Positions 17,093-25,077 of a stretch of 64,000 bases of DNA are shown here, one piece after another. The notes beneath the pieces are model-generated. The model was not told the DNA's origin. It did no database searches and saw only the letters and a list, made by a program, of their open reading frames with translations. The stretch spans positions 463,141 to 527,140 of the forward strand of contig NZ_JAPCZF010000005.1 in assembly GCF_025938095.1 (NCBI RefSeq), read 5' to 3'. The position numbers and the translations under genes are program-made. How positions within the stretch are numbered: the stretch's first letter is position 1; every line of letters starts with the position of its first letter. This DNA is from Novosphingobium sp. JCM 18896 (lineage in GTDB: Bacteria > Pseudomonadota > Alphaproteobacteria > Sphingomonadales > Sphingomonadaceae).

Positions 17093-17575
17093 TCAAATCA
17101 GATCGCGAAACTCTTCCAGGACAGTGCGATAGACGCGCTTCTTGAAGGGCACGATGATGTCCGGCAGCGTCTCGGGCGCGACCCATTTCCATTCGAGGAA
17201 TTCGGCCGGGTCGTGGGCGTTGAGGTCGATGTCCGCGTCCTCGCCGGCGAAGCGCAGCAGGAACCAGGTCTGGCGCTGGCCGCGGTACTTGCCCTTCCAC
17301 AGCTTGCCGATCAGCTCGTCGGGCAGGTCGTAGAGCAGTTCTTCGCGTGACTGGGCGATGATCGTCACCAGGTCCTCGCGGACGCCGGTTTCCTCGGCCA
17401 GTTCGCGCAGCGCGGCGGGGCGCAGGTCCTCGCCCTCGTCGACCCCGCCCTGCGGCATCTGCCAGGCGTCGCCTTCCTTGTTGTCGATCCGCTTGCCGAC
17501 GAAGACCTGCCCGTCGCCGTTGACCAGCATCACGCCGACGCAGGGACGATAGGGCAGCGCGCTGAAATCGCTCAT
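17093..17575 (-). CDS. rppH: RNA pyrophosphohydrolase (Nudix)
   Basis: Removes pyrophosphate from the 5' end of primary transcripts and so triggers mRNA decay. The 160-residue length is typical. The Nudix box lies at 43-65 (G-G-V-D-E-G then R-E-L-A-E-E-T-G-V) with all metal-binding glutamates present. The opening Y-R-P-C-V-G-V-M-L and the later W-K-G-K-Y-R-G-Q-R-Q-T-W-F are diagnostic for RppH/NudH. A dinucleoside polyphosphate hydrolase activity is also known in the family. Its 3' end abuts the repeat. Confidence 0.93.
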   Translation of the reverse strand: MSDFSALPYRPCVGVMLVNGDGQVFVGKRIDNKEGDAWQMPQGGVDEGEDLRPAALRELAEETGVREDLVTIIAQSREELLYDLPDELIGKLWKGKYRGQRQTWFLLRFAGEDADIDLNAHDPAEFLEWKWVAPETLPDIIVPFKKRVYRTVLEEFRDLI

Positions 17576-17650
17576 CGGCAGGGCCCGACCCGAGTCGGGA
17601 AAAATGATCTGAACTCAGGCATGAATGATCTTTCCGGGCACAAACGGCTC

Positions 17651-17666
17651 GCCATACCCATATGGC
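17651..17666. promoter_or_regulatory. Perfect 6-bp inverted repeat upstream of korAB
   Basis: GCCATA-CCCA-TATGGC lies 157 bases before the korA start. It has the size and symmetry of a regulator operator, but no regulator gene is adjacent. Confidence 0.3.
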
Positions 17667-17719
17667 CTGCATTGCTGCTTGACTAGGCTGCGCCTGCGGC
17701 GTCTTGCAGATTGTATGTT

Positions 17720-17740
17720 GGCGACAGAGGCTTTGTCGCC
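17720..17740 (+). promoter_or_regulatory. Hairpin in the korAB leader
   Basis: GGCGACA and TGTCGCC pair perfectly around a 7-base loop, and TGACAGTTTTT follows. It lies about 80 bases before the korA start. It could be an attenuator-like terminator or an operator. No gene on this strand ends nearby, so it is not an ordinary end-of-gene terminator. Confidence 0.35.
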
Positions 17741-17822
17741 TGACAGTTTTTCTGAATTGTGCTTCCCCCGCGGGAGCGTAGGGCGACCGGCAGTAGATAG
17801 ACCGACGCCATAGAGGACAGTG

Positions 17823-19796
17823 ATGGCAACGATTTTGGCCGAAGGTGACGAAGCGGCAAAGCCGCGCGAGAATGACGTTCCAGAAGCGGTCGTGGTGCGC
17901 TTCGCCGGTGACTCCGGCGACGGCATGCAGTTGACCGGCGGGCAGTTCACCCTTTCCACCGCGCTCGCGGGCAACGACCTGGCGACCTTCCCGGACTTCC
18001 CGGCGGAGATCCGCGCGCCGATCGGCACCCTGTTCGGCGTTTCCGCCTTCCAGATCAATTTCGGCTCGACCGAGATCACCACCGCGGGCGATCAGCCCGA
18101 CGTGCTGGTGGCGATGAACCCGGCCGCGCTGAAGACCAATGTCGCCGCGCTCAAGGCCGGCGGCCTGATCATCGCCGACAGCGGCGAGTTCAACAAGCGC
18201 AACCTCGAGAAGGCCAAGTACGAGGCCAATCCGCTCGAGGACGGCAGCCTCGCCAAGTGGGACCTGCTGGCCTTCGACATCAGTGCGCTGACCGTCGAAG
18301 CCGTGAAGCCGTTCGGCCTCGGCAACAAGGACGCGCTGCGTTGCAAGAACATGTGGACCTTGGGCCTGGCGCTCTGGATGTTCGACCGTGATCGCCAGCC
18401 GATCATCGACGGGCTGAATGCCAAGTTCAAGGGCGACAAGAAGATCCTGGCCGATGCCAACATCGCCGCGCTCAACGCCGGCCATGCCTATGGTGAGACG
18501 GCCGAGCTCGCAGGTCCGCTCAAGAAGCTGCATCTCGAACCCTCGCCGTCGCCGGCGGGTCTCTACCGCACGGTCACCGGTGCTGAATCGGTGTCCTACG
18601 GTCTCGTCGCGGGTGCGCAGCTGGCCAAGCTGCCGATGTTCTTCGGCGGCTATCCGATCACCCCGGCCTCGGCGATCCTTCACAACCTCGTGAAGATGAA
18701 GGAATTCGGCGTCACCACCTTCCAGGCGGAAGACGAGATCGCCGCGATCTGCGCCGCCATCGGCGCTTCCTATGCCGGCCAGCTCGGCGTCACCTCGTCG
18801 TCGGGTCCGGGCATCGCGCTCAAGGGCGAGGCGATGGGCCTCGCCATCATGACCGAACTGCCGCTTGTCATCGTCAACTCGCAGCGCGGCGGTCCGTCGA
18901 CCGGCCTGCCGACCAAGACCGAGCAGTCGGACCTCTATCAGGCGGTCTACGGCCGCAACGGCGACGCGCCGATCCCGGTGATCGCCGCGCGCTCGCCGGC
19001 CGATTGCTTCGAGGTCGCGATCGAGGCCTGCCGCATCGCCGTGCAGTACATGACTCCGGTCATCCTGCTGACCGATGGCTACATCGCCAATGCGGCCGAG
19101 CCGTGGAAGGTGCCGAACCCGGCCGACTTCGCCGAGTTCCCCGTCGAGTTCCTCGAAGAGAAGAACGGTGACGGCCCAGAAGAGACTAGGGTGGTCCTGC
19201 CGTTCAAGCGCGACGACAAGGGCGTGCGCCCCTGGATCAAGCCGGGTACGCCGGGCCTGATGCACCGCATCGGCGGCATCGAGAAGGCGGTCGATACCGG
19301 CAACATCGATTACTCGCCGCTCGCGCACCAGACGCAGACCGACGCCCGCAAGGCCAAGATCGACGGCATCGCCGCTTCGATCCCCGATCAGGACGTCGCG
19401 CTGGGTCAGGCCGGCGGCAAGCTGGCCGTGGTCGGCTGGGGCTCGACCTACGGGCCGATCCACCAGGCGGTGCGCCGCATGCGCGCCAAGGGCCTCGACG
19501 TCAGCCACGTCCACGTCCGCCACATCTGGCCGCTGCCGCAGAACCTGGGCGAACTGCTGCACAGCTACGATCATGTGCTCGTGCCCGAGATGAACACGGG
19601 CCAGTTCAAGACCGTGCTGCGCGATCAGTTCCTGGTCGATGCCAAGCCGCTGACCAAGACCAGCGGCCAGCCTTTCACGATCGCCGAACTGCAGGAGGCC
19701 ATCGCGACCTTCTTCGACGGCATTCCGGGCAACGAGGGTGGCGAGGTCGACGCCGACGACACCCAGCTCCCCAGCACCAAGGCGGTGAACCCATGA
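17823..19796 (+). CDS. korA: 2-oxoacid:acceptor (ferredoxin) oxidoreductase, fused gamma-alpha subunit
   Basis: Large subunit of a two-subunit oxoacid:ferredoxin oxidoreductase, most likely for 2-oxoglutarate. The N-terminal gamma-type domain (about 15-200) starts V-V-V-R-F-A-G-D-S-G-D-G-M. The alpha domain follows with G-G-Y-P-I-T-P-A-S and F-Q-A-E-D-E-I-A-A. The 657-residue fused form is the type paired with a short beta subunit in aerobes such as mycobacteria. The ATG at 17823, five bases after GAGGA, is preferred over the overlapping GTG at 17820. The last four bases overlap korB (ATGA), indicating translational coupling. Confidence 0.9.
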   Translation: MATILAEGDEAAKPRENDVPEAVVVRFAGDSGDGMQLTGGQFTLSTALAGNDLATFPDFPAEIRAPIGTLFGVSAFQINFGSTEITTAGDQPDVLVAMNPAALKTNVAALKAGGLIIADSGEFNKRNLEKAKYEANPLEDGSLAKWDLLAFDISALTVEAVKPFGLGNKDALRCKNMWTLGLALWMFDRDRQPIIDGLNAKFKGDKKILADANIAALNAGHAYGETAELAGPLKKLHLEPSPSPAGLYRTVTGAESVSYGLVAGAQLAKLPMFFGGYPITPASAILHNLVKMKEFGVTTFQAEDEIAAICAAIGASYAGQLGVTSSSGPGIALKGEAMGLAIMTELPLVIVNSQRGGPSTGLPTKTEQSDLYQAVYGRNGDAPIPVIAARSPADCFEVAIEACRIAVQYMTPVILLTDGYIANAAEPWKVPNPADFAEFPVEFLEEKNGDGPEETRVVLPFKRDDKGVRPWIKPGTPGLMHRIGGIEKAVDTGNIDYSPLAHQTQTDARKAKIDGIAASIPDQDVALGQAGGKLAVVGWGSTYGPIHQAVRRMRAKGLDVSHVHVRHIWPLPQNLGELLHSYDHVLVPEMNTGQFKTVLRDQFLVDAKPLTKTSGQPFTIAELQEAIATFFDGIPGNEGGEVDADDTQLPSTKAVNP

Positions 19797-20836
19797 ACGA
19801 CATGAGCCCCATCCAGACCACTCTCAAGGACTGGGAGTCGGATCAGGAAGTCCGCTGGTGCCCGGGTTGCGGCGACTATGCGATCCTCAAGGCCGTGCAG
19901 CGCACTCTGCCCGAGATCGGCGCCGATCCGGCGAACACCGTGTTCGTCTCGGGCATCGGCTGCTCGAGCCGCTTCCCCTATTACGTCGAGAGCTATGGCT
20001 TCCACACGATCCACGGTCGTGCGCCGGCTTTCGCCACGGGCATCAAGCTGGCCAATCCCGAGCTCGACGTCTGGCTCGTCACCGGTGACGGCGATGGCCT
20101 GTCGATCGGCGGCAACCACACGATGCACATCCTGCGTCGCAACCTGAACTGCCAGATTCTGCTGTTCAACAACGAGATCTACGGCCTGACCAAGGGCCAG
20201 TACTCGCCGACCAGCCGCCTCGGCACGCCGTCGCCGTCGTCGCCGGTGGGTTCGGTCGATCGCCCGGCGCAGCCCGCGGCCCTCGCGCTCGGCGCCGGCG
20301 CGCGCTTCGTCGCGCGTGGCTTCGACGTGTCGAAGGAGCTCTCGGGCGTGCTCAAGGCCGCCCACGCCCACAAGGGCGCGGCCTTCGTCGAGATCTTCCA
20401 GAACTGCATCGTCTATAACAAGGACCGCTTCGAGGACTTCGCCGCCCCCAAGGGTGCCGAGGGCAGCCAGCTCTGGCTCAAGAACGGCGAGCCGATGCTG
20501 TTCGGCAGCGAGAAGTCGGGCGGCGTCAAGGGCATCGCGCTCAACATCGATCACCTGCATCTCGAAGTCGTCGACGTCGTCGATGGTGACTGGCAGGCGG
20601 CGGGCGTGATCGTCCACGACGTGACCAACCGCGCGATCGCGCACATGCTGGTCGAAATGCCGTTCGGACCGTTCCCGATGGCGCTCGGCGTGCTCTACGA
20701 CGATCCGCGTCCGACCTTCGAGGACGAACTGCTCGGCCAGGACCGCCAGGTCAACGCCGGCAAGTCGGCCGATCTCGGCAAGCTGCTCGCCAAGGGCCAG
20801 ACCTGGACCGTGACCGAGGGCGGGCCGGAACTCTAG
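19793..20836 (+). CDS. korB: 2-oxoacid:acceptor (ferredoxin) oxidoreductase, beta subunit
   Basis: Thiamine diphosphate-binding subunit partnering KorA. In the 347-residue protein, C23-P-G-C26-G begins the fold and provides cluster cysteines; C57 in G-I-G-C-S-S and C207 in N-C-I-V are further candidate ligands. The ThDP/Mg motif is G-D-G-D-G (98-102) with N-N-E-I-Y-G-L-T-K-G-Q at 126-136. The complex decarboxylates 2-oxoglutarate (or pyruvate) to the CoA thioester, reducing ferredoxin. Its TAG stop overlaps the stop of the convergent PAP2 gene in a shared CTAG. Confidence 0.92.
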   Translation: MNDMSPIQTTLKDWESDQEVRWCPGCGDYAILKAVQRTLPEIGADPANTVFVSGIGCSSRFPYYVESYGFHTIHGRAPAFATGIKLANPELDVWLVTGDGDGLSIGGNHTMHILRRNLNCQILLFNNEIYGLTKGQYSPTSRLGTPSPSSPVGSVDRPAQPAALALGAGARFVARGFDVSKELSGVLKAAHAHKGAAFVEIFQNCIVYNKDRFEDFAAPKGAEGSQLWLKNGEPMLFGSEKSGGVKGIALNIDHLHLEVVDVVDGDWQAAGVIVHDVTNRAIAHMLVEMPFGPFPMALGVLYDDPRPTFEDELLGQDRQVNAGKSADLGKLLAKGQTWTVTEGGPEL

Positions 20837-21537
20837 GTTCCGGCCTCGGCCACCACGGCTGCGGGCCGGTAGAGCAGGGCCGACGCGAGGAAGGCCCAGC
20901 CCGCGCCGCCGAGCCAGCCGGCCAGGACGTCGCTGGGAAAGTGCACGCCCAGCCAGACCCGGCTCAGGCCGACCAGCAAGGTCAGCAGCAGCGCGCCGCC
21001 GATCAAGGTCCAGCGCAAGCGCCGATGCGGGCTCAGTGCGGCGAAGGCCAGCGCCATCGCGATATAGACGACGGCGGCGTTGAACGAATGCCCGCTGGGA
21101 AAGCTCGCGCCGTCGACCGCCATCAGGTGCGGGACGATGTCGGGTCGCGCACGGCCGAACAGCGCCTTGAGCGCGCTGCCGACCAACCAGCCGCTCATGA
21201 CCGTGGCCGCGAACAGCACGGCCTCGCGGCGCAGGCGCAGGAACAGCAGCGCCGCCACGGCCGCGAGCGCGAAAAGGTGGCGCAGCAGCAATCCGCCGAG
21301 CGCGGTATAGTCGCGTACCGCCTCGATCAGCCAGCCGGGTCCGCGCGGCAGGCCGAGGTCGGCATGATCGCGCCACAGCCTGAGCCCGGCCGCGTCGAAG
21401 GCGCCCATCCTCCCGCTCTGCATCAGCACCGCCATCGCGGCGAAACCCGCCCAGCACAGTAGCCCGGCGATCAGCGCGTGGCGCGGGTCGATGCGCCAGC
21501 CGTGCGCGGAGCGGGGAGGGGTGGGGTGATCGGTCAT
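20833..21537 (-). CDS. PAP2 family phosphatase, membrane-bound
   Basis: Lipid phosphatase-like enzyme with six predicted membrane segments. The three PAP2 motifs are present: K-A-L-F-G-R-A-R-P, P-S-G-H-S and S-R-V-W-L-G-V-H-F-P-S-D-V. Likely substrates are phosphatidic acid, phosphatidylglycerol phosphate or undecaprenyl pyrophosphate; the sequence does not decide. The ATG at 21537 (M-T-D-H-P-T) gives 234 residues; an in-frame ATG at 21561 lacks a better ribosome-binding site. It shares the CTAG of its stop with korB. Confidence 0.87.
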   Translation of the reverse strand: MTDHPTPPRSAHGWRIDPRHALIAGLLCWAGFAAMAVLMQSGRMGAFDAAGLRLWRDHADLGLPRGPGWLIEAVRDYTALGGLLLRHLFALAAVAALLFLRLRREAVLFAATVMSGWLVGSALKALFGRARPDIVPHLMAVDGASFPSGHSFNAAVVYIAMALAFAALSPHRRLRWTLIGGALLLTLLVGLSRVWLGVHFPSDVLAGWLGGAGWAFLASALLYRPAAVVAEAGT

Positions 21538-21617
21538 GTTTGCGGATAACGCCCGAGCCAAGGCGATGCTGCAAGCGGGGATTGCCTTTGTTCGCGCGGA
21601 CTTGCACCAAGGTGCGC

Positions 21618-22532
21618 ATGGACAATGTCACGCATAGCCTCGTCGGCGCGCTGCTCGGCCAGATGGGGCTCAAGCGCAAGACCGGGCTGGCGATGCCGAC
21701 CCTGATCATCGCCGCGAACATTCCCGACATCGACGCCGGCTGCACGGTGCTCGGCACGGTCAGCCTGGCCTTGCGGCGCGGGATCACCCACGGGCCGATC
21801 GCCATGTTGGTCCTGCCGCTGCTGCTGACCGGGGCGATGATCTGGTACGATCGCTGGCAAACGCGGCGCGGCAAGCGTCCCGCCGATCGCCTGCCGCTGC
21901 GACCGGGCTGGCTGCTGGCGCTGGCCTATCTGGGCTGCCTCAGCCATCCGCTGTTCGACTGGATGAACTCCTACGGCGTGCGCCTGCTGGAACCTTTCTC
22001 GCACCGCTGGTTCTATGGCGATGCGCTGTTCATCGTCGATCCCTGGCTGCTGGCGATGCTGATCGCCGGCGTGTGGCATTCGCGGAAGCGGGACAAGGTC
22101 GGACGGCGCGACTGGCGGCGGCCGGCCGCGACGGCGTTTGCCGGGATCGTCGCCTATCTTGCGCTGAATCTCGGCATCAGCGCCCAGGCGGCCGCGCAGG
22201 CGCGCGATCTGGTGCCGGGTATTCGCATGGTCGTGGCCAATCCGACGCCGTTGACCTTCTGGCGACGTGAGGTCCTGGTCCGTACCGATAGCGCCTATGG
22301 CAGCTATGAGAGCGAACCGTTCTTGGCCTTGAAGGCCAGGACGCCATTTCGGCCGATCGGAATGTCCGATCCGCGCATTGCGGTGCGCGCCGTTCACAGT
22401 CCCGAAGCACAGGCCTTCCTGTTCTGGTCGCGCATGCCGCTAGCCGAGGTTCAGGGTGAGACGATCGTGCTGGGCGACCAGCGCTTTTCCGGCATCACCG
22501 CCGGCAATTTCCGGGTCGAGCTCAAGCCGTGA
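21618..22532 (+). CDS. YdjM-like membrane-bound metal-dependent hydrolase family protein
   Basis: A 304-residue protein opening M-D-N-V-T-H-S-L-V-G, followed by A-A-N-I-P-D-I-D, G-I-T-H-G-P-I and C-L-S-H-P-L-F-D-W-M-N-S-Y-G. These histidine/aspartate motifs, lying between four or so membrane segments, define the YdjM / LexA-binding inner-membrane family. A C-terminal soluble part (about 205-304) is exposed, probably to the periplasm. The biochemical function is unknown. The coding end overlaps the photolyase start (GTGA), so the two are coupled; YdjM in E. coli is an SOS gene, which fits a DNA-repair neighbour. Confidence 0.8.
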   Translation: MDNVTHSLVGALLGQMGLKRKTGLAMPTLIIAANIPDIDAGCTVLGTVSLALRRGITHGPIAMLVLPLLLTGAMIWYDRWQTRRGKRPADRLPLRPGWLLALAYLGCLSHPLFDWMNSYGVRLLEPFSHRWFYGDALFIVDPWLLAMLIAGVWHSRKRDKVGRRDWRRPAATAFAGIVAYLALNLGISAQAAAQARDLVPGIRMVVANPTPLTFWRREVLVRTDSAYGSYESEPFLALKARTPFRPIGMSDPRIAVRAVHSPEAQAFLFWSRMPLAEVQGETIVLGDQRFSGITAGNFRVELKP

Positions 22533-23902
22533 CCGCCCCCGTCCTCGTCTGGCTGCGCCGCGACCTGCGGCTCGCCGATCAGCCCGCGCTCTGCGCCGCC
22601 GCCAGCGAAGGCCCGGTGATCCCGGTCTTCGTGCTCGACGACGAGACTCCAGGCGACCGCAAGCTCGGTGGGGCCTCGCGCTGGTGGCTGCATCACAGCC
22701 TCGAAGCGCTCGGACGCTCGCTCGGCCGGCACCATTCGAAGCTGATCCTGCGGCGGGGCGAAAGCGTCGCCGAATTGGTCAAGCTCGCCAGGCAGACCGG
22801 CGCCAAGTCGGTCCACGCCATCGCGCACTACGAACCCTGGTGGCGTGCGGCCGAGGAAACCCTGGCGGCCAGGCTCGACCTCCATATCCACGACGGCAAC
22901 TACCTGCTGTCGCCGGGCGCGGTCACGACGGGTGCCGGGACGCCGTTCAAGATCTACACGCCTTTCGCGAAGGCTGCGATGCAGCGCCTGCCCGAGCGCG
23001 AGCCGCTCGATGAGCCCGCGCTGACCAGTCCCGCGACCTGGCCGAAGTCCGATGACCTCGCCGACTGGAACCTGCTGCCCAGCAAGCCCGACTGGGCGGC
23101 GGGCCTGCGCAAGGACTGGGCCTGCGGCGAGGCGGCGGCGCAGGACTCGCTCGACGAGTTTCTTCACGTCGCCGCCGACTACGAGCGCGACCGCAACCTG
23201 CCCTCGGTCGAGGGCACCTCGCGTCTGTCGCCGCACCTGCATTTTGGCGAGATTTCGCCGACACAGGTGTGGAATGCGGTGGCAATGCGGCGCGGCGAGG
23301 GGGTGTCAAGTTTCCGCGGCGAACTGCTCTGGCGCGACTATGCGCAGACCGTGATCTGGCAGTTTCCCGACTATGCTGAGCGCTCCTATCGCGATGAATT
23401 CAGGTCGTTTTCCTGGCGGCGCAGTGCCGCCGATCTCAAGGCCTGGCAGCAGGGCCGCACCGGCTATCCGATCGTCGATGCCGGCATGCGCCAGCTCTGG
23501 CATACCGGCTGGATGCACAACCGCGTCCGCATGATCGCGGCGAGTTTCCTGATAAAACATCTGCTTATCGACTGGCGCGAGGGCGAGCGCTGGTTCTGGG
23601 ATACCCTGGTCGACGCCGACTATGCCAACAACGCGGTAAACTGGCAGTGGGTCGCCGGCAGCGGCGTCGACGCCAACCTGTTCACCCGCATCATGGCGCC
23701 GCTGACCCAGTCACCCAAGTTCGACGCTGCCGGCTATATCCGCGAATGGGTGCCCGAACTCGCCGACCTGTCGGACGACGATATCCATGATCCGCCCGAC
23801 GATCGGCGTGGTTCCTATCCGGCCAAGATCATCGGTCACCGCGAAGCCCGCGAGCGCGCGCTCGAGGCCTATCGTGCGATGAAGAGCGCCGCTGGGCGCT
23901 GA
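22529..23902 (+). CDS. phr: Cyclobutane pyrimidine dimer photolyase
   Basis: Light-driven repair of UV-induced pyrimidine dimers with FAD as cofactor. The 457-residue protein has an N-terminal antenna-binding Rossmann domain (W-L-R-R-D-L-R-L-A-D-Q-P). The C-terminal helical FAD domain carries S-R-L-S-P-H-L-H-F-G-E-I-S-P, E-L-L-W-R-D-Y, G-Y-P-I-V-D-A-G-M-R-Q-L and N-N-A-V-N-W-Q-W-V-A-G-S-G. It is therefore a class I photolyase rather than a plant-like or DASH cryptochrome. The GTG start at 22529 overlaps the preceding stop. Confidence 0.95.
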   Translation: MTAPVLVWLRRDLRLADQPALCAAASEGPVIPVFVLDDETPGDRKLGGASRWWLHHSLEALGRSLGRHHSKLILRRGESVAELVKLARQTGAKSVHAIAHYEPWWRAAEETLAARLDLHIHDGNYLLSPGAVTTGAGTPFKIYTPFAKAAMQRLPEREPLDEPALTSPATWPKSDDLADWNLLPSKPDWAAGLRKDWACGEAAAQDSLDEFLHVAADYERDRNLPSVEGTSRLSPHLHFGEISPTQVWNAVAMRRGEGVSSFRGELLWRDYAQTVIWQFPDYAERSYRDEFRSFSWRRSAADLKAWQQGRTGYPIVDAGMRQLWHTGWMHNRVRMIAASFLIKHLLIDWREGERWFWDTLVDADYANNAVNWQWVAGSGVDANLFTRIMAPLTQSPKFDAAGYIREWVPELADLSDDDIHDPPDDRRGSYPAKIIGHREARERALEAYRAMKSAAGR

Positions 23903-23910
23903 TTTCGAGC

Positions 23911-24264
23911 TTACGAGACCGAGCGGAAGATCCCGCTACCGCGCCAGCGCTCGAGCAGGTTGTCGTGGATGATCGGGTTGAGCAGCTGGTTGAAGGCACA
24001 GCCGACCAGGCTGTTGTTCCACCAGATCACCTGGGCTTCCATCGATTCCATGCCCTGGATCGTCAGCCAGCACAGCGTTCCGGGATGCAGGCGGTTGATC
24101 GCCATGGCCGAAAAGCCCGAGAGCGAGAGATCTTGCACCACGGTCTGGAACCCGCGCGAGCCCGAAGGGCGCAGCGAGGCCGGGATCGAGATGCGCGTCC
24201 GCGGCGAGGAGCGATCCTCCTGCGCGGCCGAAGCGTAGCGATCCTGTGAAGCGAAATTGGACAT
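23911..24264 (-). CDS. PilZ domain protein
   Basis: A 117-residue single-domain protein. R-T-R-I-S-I-P-A-S followed by D-L-S-L-S-G-F-S matches the PilZ cyclic-di-GMP signature (RxxxR then D/NxSxxG), with the first arginines slightly displaced, so nucleotide binding is plausible but not certain. It is probably cytoplasmic. It stands alone, 9 bases after the convergent photolyase gene. A c-di-GMP enzyme is encoded at 61.2 kb in this window. Confidence 0.82.
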   Translation of the reverse strand: MSNFASQDRYASAAQEDRSSPRTRISIPASLRPSGSRGFQTVVQDLSLSGFSAMAINRLHPGTLCWLTIQGMESMEAQVIWWNNSLVGCAFNQLLNPIIHDNLLERWRGSGIFRSVS

Positions 24265-24354
24265 CCCGGGCTCCGTAATCCTTCCCGGCGGCCAATCGAG
24301 CGCCGCCGGTCGACCGGTTATGCTGCCGGTCTGGCTACGGGGGAGTTTATTTCG

Positions 24355-25065
24355 CTAGTTAACGGACTCTCTATGACCACTGGCAAAGGGTTCTGCCAAA
24401 AGCGAAACCAGCCTTTCCGCAACGACTTCGGGAGCCTTCACCGAAGCCGGATCTTCGCCCGGATAGGCGCGTGCGCGCATCGCCGTGCGCGTCGCGCCCG
24501 GATTGACGATCGCCACGCGCAGCTTCGAGACGTTGCGCGTTTCCTGGGCATAGCAGTCGAGCAGCACGTCGAAAGCGGCCTTGGTCGCGCCATAGGCGCC
24601 CCAGAAGGCGCGCGGCTGGGCGCCGACCGAGCTGGTCACGCCGATCACGCGCGGATCGGCGCTCCGCCGCAGCATCGGGTCGAAATTGGCGATCAGCGAC
24701 TGGGTGGCGAGGACGTTTACCGTCAGCGCCTGGTTGAAGGCGCGCTGGCTGATGTCCTGGACCGAGGTCAGCTCGGGCAGAACCGCCGCGTTGATCACCA
24801 GCATGTCGAGCGCCTTCCAGCGCTGCGAGATCGCCGTCGCGAGCCGAGCGATGCCGTCGGGCTCGGCCAGGTCGACCGGCGCGATCGTCGCATTGCCGCC
24901 GGCCTGGAAGATGCGCTCCTCGATTTCCTCGAGCCGCTTGGTGTCGCGCCCGGTCAGGACGACGTGCGCACCGGCCTTGGCCAGAGCTTCGGCCGTGGCC
25001 GCACCGATGCCGCGGCTGGCGCCGGTGACGAGCGCCACCTGGCCGGAGAAGGGCCCTTCACTCAT
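24355..25065 (-). CDS. Short-chain dehydrogenase/reductase
   Basis: NAD(P)-dependent SDR of 236 residues: T-G-A-S-R-G-I-G near 14-21, an N-A-A motif (variant of NNAG), a catalytic serine in G-V-T-S-S-V-G and Y-G-A-T-K. A position after the second beta strand, T-G-R-D, suggests NADP preference. The substrate is unknown. It lies 12 bases downstream of purF on the same strand and probably shares its transcript, though purine metabolism gives no obvious role for it. Confidence 0.85.
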   Translation of the reverse strand: MSEGPFSGQVALVTGASRGIGAATAEALAKAGAHVVLTGRDTKRLEEIEERIFQAGGNATIAPVDLAEPDGIARLATAISQRWKALDMLVINAAVLPELTSVQDISQRAFNQALTVNVLATQSLIANFDPMLRRSADPRVIGVTSSVGAQPRAFWGAYGATKAAFDVLLDCYAQETRNVSKLRVAIVNPGATRTAMRARAYPGEDPASVKAPEVVAERLVSLLAEPFASGHRESVN

Positions 25066-25077
25066 GTCCGAACTCCC

